Positions 31,087 through 35,856 of a stretch of 35,856 nucleotides of DNA are shown here, piece by piece. A program made the position numbers and the translations under genes. The stretch comes from Conoideocrella luteorostrata (lineage: Eukaryota > Ascomycota > Sordariomycetes > Hypocreales > Clavicipitaceae): contig JASWJB010000383.1 of NCBI GenBank assembly GCA_032433595.1, positions 1-35,856 on the forward strand, in the 5' to 3' direction. Within the stretch, counting starts at the first letter, position 1. Every line of letters starts with the position of its first letter. The notes under the pieces were generated by a model that saw only the letters and a list, made by a program, of their open reading frames with translations, was not told the DNA's origin and searched no databases.

Positions 31087-31884
31087 TTATGAGAGGTCTA
31101 TGGCGCTCGAGCTATTGCCGAAAGATGTGTTCACGATGTAAGAGAGAAACGTGACGGCGTCGTCTATGCCAGCTGGGGAATTGAACCAATGCCCTCCGTT
31201 GGGATACTCCCTCCACCTGACAGTTGCTCCAAAAGACGACAGCGTGTCTCGAAGAGTACGGCCGTGCTGCACCAACACGAGAGGATCATTGACACAATGC
31301 TCCAATAGCATGGGGGTGTTACGCAAGACGTTGTTATGGTCTGGAACATTCTCTAGCGCCAGTACCTGACGCATCTCGGCGAGGGATCGGCCGGCAAACG
31401 GACATCTGCAAGAGAAACCGAGGAAAGCGCCGAGCCGTCCATCTGGGCCAGGAATATCCAGATTGAAGAGTGTGTGGATGCTCGTGGCGGCTCCCATGCT
31501 GATTCCAGCCAGAACAAGGCGATCCCACCGCCCGCCGAGCAGGGATGCTTCCTCTGCTAGAAGCCGTCGTATCTCCGGCACCATTTCTTTCAGCCCAACC
31601 GCCTGCAGCTCTTCTCTTGACGCAAAATCACGGACGTCCCATACATCGAACCACTGGGGCCAAGTGTTGGGAGAGGCAGCGCATTTTCGAATTGGCGCCT
31701 GAGGAAATACCCAGCGGAAGCCGGGGAAGGCCTCGGCCAGTGTGCGGTTTTGCGAGTCGCGAGAATGGCTTAGAGACCGTGCAAAGTTTTGTGCATTATC
31801 CCCGCGCCCATGAAGGAAAACAGCGGTGTAGGTATGTGCCTTAGCTGGAGGACAGACAAGCGTTGGGAGCTCCGGTGCTGACAT
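31087..31884 (-). CDS. Phospholipase/carboxylesterase, acyl-protein-thioesterase-like
   Basis: One exon encodes 265 residues of an alpha/beta hydrolase of the phospholipase/carboxylesterase family, related to acyl-protein thioesterases. Visible landmarks are the oxyanion loop FLHGRGDN (residues 23-30), the nucleophile elbow AGISMG with Ser129, the acid at Asp200 in HCVNDPLV and the catalytic His232 in NGGHWF. There is no signal peptide or membrane helix, so a cytosolic esterase acting on thio- or oxy-esters is likely. The family usually has HGxxD before the acid; here Cys-Val-Asn replaces the usual His-Gly, which may mark a fungal subfamily. The length (about 30 residues above APT1) fits fungal paralogues. 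Substrate is unknown. The start is the first ATG of the frame. Confidence 0.85.
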   Translation of the reverse strand: MSAPELPTLVCPPAKAHTYTAVFLHGRGDNAQNFARSLSHSRDSQNRTLAEAFPGFRWVFPQAPIRKCAASPNTWPQWFDVWDVRDFASREELQAVGLKEMVPEIRRLLAEEASLLGGRWDRLVLAGISMGAATSIHTLFNLDIPGPDGRLGAFLGFSCRCPFAGRSLAEMRQVLALENVPDHNNVLRNTPMLLEHCVNDPLVLVQHGRTLRDTLSSFGATVRWREYPNGGHWFNSPAGIDDAVTFLSYIVNTSFGNSSSAIDLS

Positions 31885-32475
31885 GTGTGAGAGTTCGGGC
31901 GGTTGTTCGTGGATAATGCCACTCTGTAGGAAGGTGAAGCGCCAGCGTATTGGATAAAGTTTTTGGGTGGCAGAGGGATTGCTTAATGCGAGGGTAAAAG
32001 CCGCGACAACATACCTGCATTGCCAAGGGCGGGGATAGGATACGTGAGGTAGTCCGCCTGAGTTCAGCTACCTGAGACGTGAGCCGGCAGGCATCAGCAC
32101 TGCCAGCAGTCCAGGGTAGGCAATTAGGGCATCAGATCCATAACTCTGTCTGGCAAACATGCCAGCCAACATGCAAGATTACTTCCTGTGTCGTGATTCT
32201 CACTATCCCTCGACAAAAAATTGACCAGATCGACGCTCGTCCTTTAACTTGCGGACTCCTGCCAGCCGTGTATAACATTATTTTGATAAGTTGCTGTAGC
32301 CAAAAATGTACAAGCCCATGAACCATTACTGCTTGGTAGGAAGTTGACTTACCCGAAAGAGGATAGCGCACGAAAAGATGCCTTCCCAAGTGCTTCTTTG
32401 GCCACTTGAAACGGTGCATCGTCTTCCGACTTTTGGATGCTACTTCTTCAGCTCCTTGGTTTCCGTACCAGCGGT
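31885..32475. other. Divergent intergenic region
   Basis: This lies between the minus-strand hydrolase and the plus-strand SRPBCC remnant, so it should hold their promoters. No TATA box stands out, and no other gene is seen. Confidence 0.5.
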
Positions 32476-32789
32476 ATGGATTCTATCGAAGAGTCTATCG
32501 TTGTCAAAGCGCCACCGTCCAAAGTGTGGGTCAAGCTTATGGAACTCGAATCGTGGCAAATTGGAACAGTTTTGTCACTTCCATCGAGTTACAGCTGCCG
32601 CTCGACGAGGTCACGGTTGGCAGCAAACAAACAAACAGAATTCAACAAAATGTCAACACAAATGGCAAGACTGAGAAATATACGAACATCGCCTCAATGC
32701 TTATTCCCGAGCCGAACTACGATGGAGAGGCAAAACAATTTCCGACCTGGTATTTTACACCGAAGGCTTGTGCGAAGCTGACTCGCTGA
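32476..32789 (+). pseudogene. Broken SRPBCC/START-like protein gene
   Basis: From the ATG at 32476 the frame reads IEESIVVKAPPSKVWVKLMELESW, the N-terminal strand and helix typical of SRPBCC (polyketide-cyclase/START-like) ligand-binding proteins. The expected continuation, NWNSFVTSIELQLPLDEVTVG, is in another frame from about 32559, so there is a one-base frame change near 32557-32560. The second frame ends at 32789 after only about 75 further residues, well short of a full domain (about 140-150). No splice sites explain the shift. I infer a decayed or truncated copy; a sequencing error plus an unrecognised 3' exon is the alternative. Confidence 0.5.
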
Positions 32790-33945
32790 GATGGTAAAGA
32801 TAGAGATGGCCTTGTTCACCAGCCAAACAAAACCAAAGGTTGACTGATTCTAAGATGGCGTAAGGTCTTAATCCTTTGTCCTTTTCCTTTGGTTTCAGTG
32901 AAACGTCCTGGACTACCTGAAATCCAACCAGTACCGCTCATTCAGTCAAAAACCAGCTTCTCCTTCGAAATCAAAATCGTGTTCCTTGTCTTACCATTGA
33001 TGCGAAGGTTCATTGACGTTTTTGAGCTGACTTGGGTGTGTTTCAACCCCTCCATCATGGTGACTGATGAGGGAGCATGAAGACTGAGTTGGGTAAACTT
33101 GGGCTATGAAATTCCATATCGGTGATTCGCCGTGTCTACTGTTAATGGTACAGTGTATTGGCCGTATACCAAAACTATGAGAGCCAATTGTACTGAGCAA
33201 GCTGGCGGAAAGACAGCAACGTGCTCTTTTCTTTTGTTCCAATCTTGCAGCGGTTATAGAGGGCGAGTCATGCCTCACTGGGTTGAAATTGGTACGCATT
33301 ATTTGAAGACCTGTTCGTACGGAGCGTTCAAAGTGAAATCTGACCTGTCAGCCATCCAGACCATTTCCCTCGACTGCCTCAGTTGCATAGGGCATGACCG
33401 AGCGAACGGAAGGTAATTGAGAAGGAAGGCGGGTTGCGTGGATCGATGCTCGCTCTAGAGATGGAAAAATTCACAATGTGGATGCGATGTGCAAATGAAA
33501 ATAGCGACTTGCATTCACCGGTGGAACTTTTGGGCTATCGGCGAGCTGCGGCACGTCTCCCTCAATCCTCTCACTGAGTTACGTTGACGTATCAGCTGAG
33601 GTCCACAAAATGCTGCGATAGCGGACCTTGGCTTAGATTGCACCGTAAACTTACGTAAGGCTGAGGGAAATGGCGGGACACCTCGGGATGTGCCCTTTTT
33701 GGGTAGAATCATGGAGAAATTTAAATAATCAAGGCATATATGAGACATATTCACCTTTTAGCACGAAACCAAGCAGTCAACGTGGGAGAACAGCATTCCA
33801 GGTTTTGGTTTGGAGCAGGTGGTTGGTTACCCGTAAACCTACCGTGGCGTTCAAGGCATCAGCTAAAAGTTCTTCTGCGTCTCTCTCTTAGATTGATTTG
33901 GTCCTTGTCCGATTTATTTGCGAGTGACGACCTCCGGAACCAAAA
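32790..33945. other. Gene-free interval
   Basis: No supportable gene; frames of 63-102 codons lack motifs. The last 250 bases are the upstream region of the short-chain dehydrogenase gene, with AT-rich words (TTTAAATAATC at about 33720; CATATATGAG at about 33736) that could include its promoter. Confidence 0.45.
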
Positions 33946-35014
33946 ATGACAGGCTGCAGGGTTCTCGTCATAGGTGCAAACCCATCCCCTCGCGCAGCGC
34001 GCAACTGCCAAATGCAAATGCTGACACTTCACTTCACGTTATTTAGGCGCCAATCGAGGCATTGGGTTTAATCTGCTTAAGGCCTTTGCGGAACGAGGAT
34101 ACACAGTATACGGTACCGTGCGAGCGGATGCCAGATCCGATGACTCATTTCATGATGCGAGTCTAGCCCCCTCTCCCTGTCCTCGTTCTGTATCAAATGA
34201 AGACGGTTCCGCTAACAGTTCATACGGGATAGCTCGAGGCAACGGGCGCTAAGATCATAGACCTTGACTATCTGGACGAGAGCAGCATTGCTGCTGCGGT
34301 AAAGACGTATGGCGAGGACGAGCCCTTGGATGTGCTGGTCAATTGTGCCGGTACGGGCGAGACAGCCGCAACCCTTAGTCAACCTCTGTCTTGAAAATGC
34401 AAAAACGTACTGACCAAAGTTACAACAGGCCTTGAGGTCTTTCCCGCTTCCTGGGAAGAGACAACCGCCGAGCAAATGGTGAATAAATATCGCGTGATGA
34501 CGGTGGTACGTTTCTGGTGACCCCTGACTGCGTCCCCTTTTGCTGTATTAATGCACATCTAACGATGCCTGCGGTTAGGGACCGTTTCTGGCTACGAAGT
34601 ACTTCCTGCCCAACCTCAAGAAAAGTGACGCAGGCAAAGTCATCAACATCAGCTCCCTTTTGGCGTCTATTAGCGGTACGTGTCTCTCAAATCTAGCAGC
34701 TGTCACTCGCCATGTACTAATTCCGCGATTGCGCCCATGCAGAGAATGACTTTGGGCAGTTCGTCAGCTATCGCACTGCCAAAGCGGCGCTGAACATGGA
34801 AACTGTCACGATTGCCCACGAGTTGAAAGCGAAGAACCTCAACATCACCATGCTTATGCTGGACCCCGGAGACATTCCGACAAGGCTCACTAAGTGGGTA
34901 GGAAACACTAGTATGTTGAGCTCGGTCAACGGCATGGTCAAGATCATAGAGGAGGCTACTCTTGATATGTCTGGAAGCTATCTGAGTTGGAATGGGAACA
35001 GGGTCACGTTTTAA
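33946..35014 (+). CDS. Short-chain dehydrogenase/reductase, six exons
   Basis: Exons are 33946-33973, 34047-34156, 34233-34350, 34429-34505, 34579-34675 and 34743-35014, encoding 233 residues. Four of the five introns (67-78 nt) have GT-AG ends; intron 2 (34157-34232) needs a GCGAGT donor with a GCTAAC branch and GATAG acceptor, because nearby GT donors lead to stops. Features are the Rossmann GANRGIG (10-16), NCAG (83-86), NISS (134-137), Tyr153/Lys157 in YRTAK and the post-catalytic DPGDIPT. This is a classical NAD(P)-dependent SDR of the short CsgA/C-factor-like group. It lacks an N-terminal signal and should be cytosolic. The substrate is unknown and no pathway partner is adjacent. The start has a good context (CAAAAATGA), and the first exon is only 28 nt. 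Confidence 0.82.
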
Positions 35015-35856
35015 TAACGGAAGCTTGTGATCCATTCGGGCACTACCGGCCGACTATGGATCGAACCAAAACGAAACGAGCAACTGATATGTGTTGCGTA
35101 CTCGCTCTTGCACACACGGGGACACAAGGGCCAGAACCAAACGCGCATTTGATCATACTAGCTTTACACATAGAAGAGGGCGCTTGCCCTCGTAGCTTAA
35201 ATGCGAATTTACAACTCTCTTCTCTCTCACCCTTCCCGCTTGTGGTTCATTGATGCTTGGCTATTATGGATTGGTTTACAAACGTTTGCTCTCAAATAGT
35301 AGGTTTACAAGCTGCCTAACGATTTAACGTTAAAACTCAGATCACCTCGCGGCTCGAAAACTCGGTTACCTAAAGACGAGCTGAAATTGACTTTCACGGG
35401 CCCGACCAAGCCGACTAATTCAAATCCCCGATACTGCGCACATATTTCTGTCACTTTGAGTGTGTAGTTTTTACCCAGCAGAACCGCAGCCAACGTTTTG
35501 CCTCGCGGTTTTTGCTGGCCACTACTCCTGAAGCTCTATGACTACATGAAATATAGGAGCTATTTCTGCGGTAACTCGAGAAAAGTCAGCGCAGATAAGG
35601 CCAGGGCTTCAATCCCAGTTCGTAGGGTAGACTCAATGACTGGAGCAAAGAAGGCGCTGTGCGTTGGAGGCAATTCTTTCATCGTGTCTTCTTTACTCGC
35701 CTTCTCCCAAGCCTCCGGGTCCGTTGTTCCTGTGGGTTGCACAGGGTTGTGCAATGATCATGATCATCGGCTTCAAATGCAATATATTCAATAGTAGTCG
35801 GGTTCGTTATCTAAGAAGAAGAAAAGAAGTCATAGTGGAAGGCGCGGTATCGCCGT
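35015..35856. other. 3' flank, no gene seen
   Basis: No gene is supported up to the window edge. The last 47 bases (CTAAGAAGAAGAAAAGAAG, later GGCGCGGTATCGCCGT) loosely resemble the outer end of the element-1 terminal repeat and could be the start of another copy cut by the window end. Confidence 0.4.

Overview
The window looks like nuclear DNA of a filamentous ascomycete, most likely a Hypocreales-type Sordariomycete. That placement is an inference from gene style, not from a database hit. Introns are short (50-95 nt) with GTGAGT/GTATGT donors, CTAAC/CTGAC branch points and CAG/TAG acceptors. The products are fungal types: an LDB19-type arrestin, an atypical alpha-kinase, a subtilase with a PA-domain insert, a CYP-type P450 and a small secreted cysteine-rich protein.

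Layout. 1-5.3 kb: one two-exon gene (1145-2654, minus) for an uncharacterised fungal protein, then AT-rich gene-free DNA. 5.45-5.71 kb: a tiny two-exon gene for a secreted six-cysteine, knottin-like peptide behind a TATA box and a CT-rich leader. 5.7-12.6 kb: about 7 kb with no supportable gene, only short tandem repeats, a hairpin, a cluster of TACTCCGTA motifs and a set of about 53-bp palindrome-containing tandem repeats. 12.6-15.2 kb: a probable long leader followed by the arrestin gene. 15.99-17.30 kb: a three-exon FMN-dependent 2-hydroxy-acid oxidase ending in a peroxisomal-type ARL tripeptide. 18.15-20.97 kb: a four-exon secreted subtilisin. 23.8-25.65 kb: a decayed cytochrome P450. 25.7-28.2 kb: gene-free, repeat-bearing DNA. 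28.25-29.15 kb: an alpha-kinase.

29.36-30.87 kb holds the clearest mobile DNA. Two short elements (about 536 and 466 bp) have long terminal inverted repeats and lie 12 bp apart; both carry the same internal minisatellite in opposite orientation. Three further diverged single copies of the second element's terminal repeat lie at 26.7, 30.6 and 30.8 kb. Beyond this are an acyl-protein-thioesterase-like hydrolase (31.09-31.88 kb), a broken SRPBCC-like gene (32.48-32.79 kb) and a six-exon short-chain dehydrogenase (33.95-35.01 kb) whose second intron is best explained as GC-AG.

No single pathway or operon-like system joins these genes. The secreted protease and secreted knottin-like peptide would suit a host- or substrate-interacting fungus. 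The oxidase, SDR, hydrolase and dead P450 are metabolic genes without a recognisable shared product. The observations most worth a second look are the knottin-like gene, whose spliced and intron-retained forms both supply a sixth cysteine, and the inverted-repeat element family with its two-unit minisatellite.
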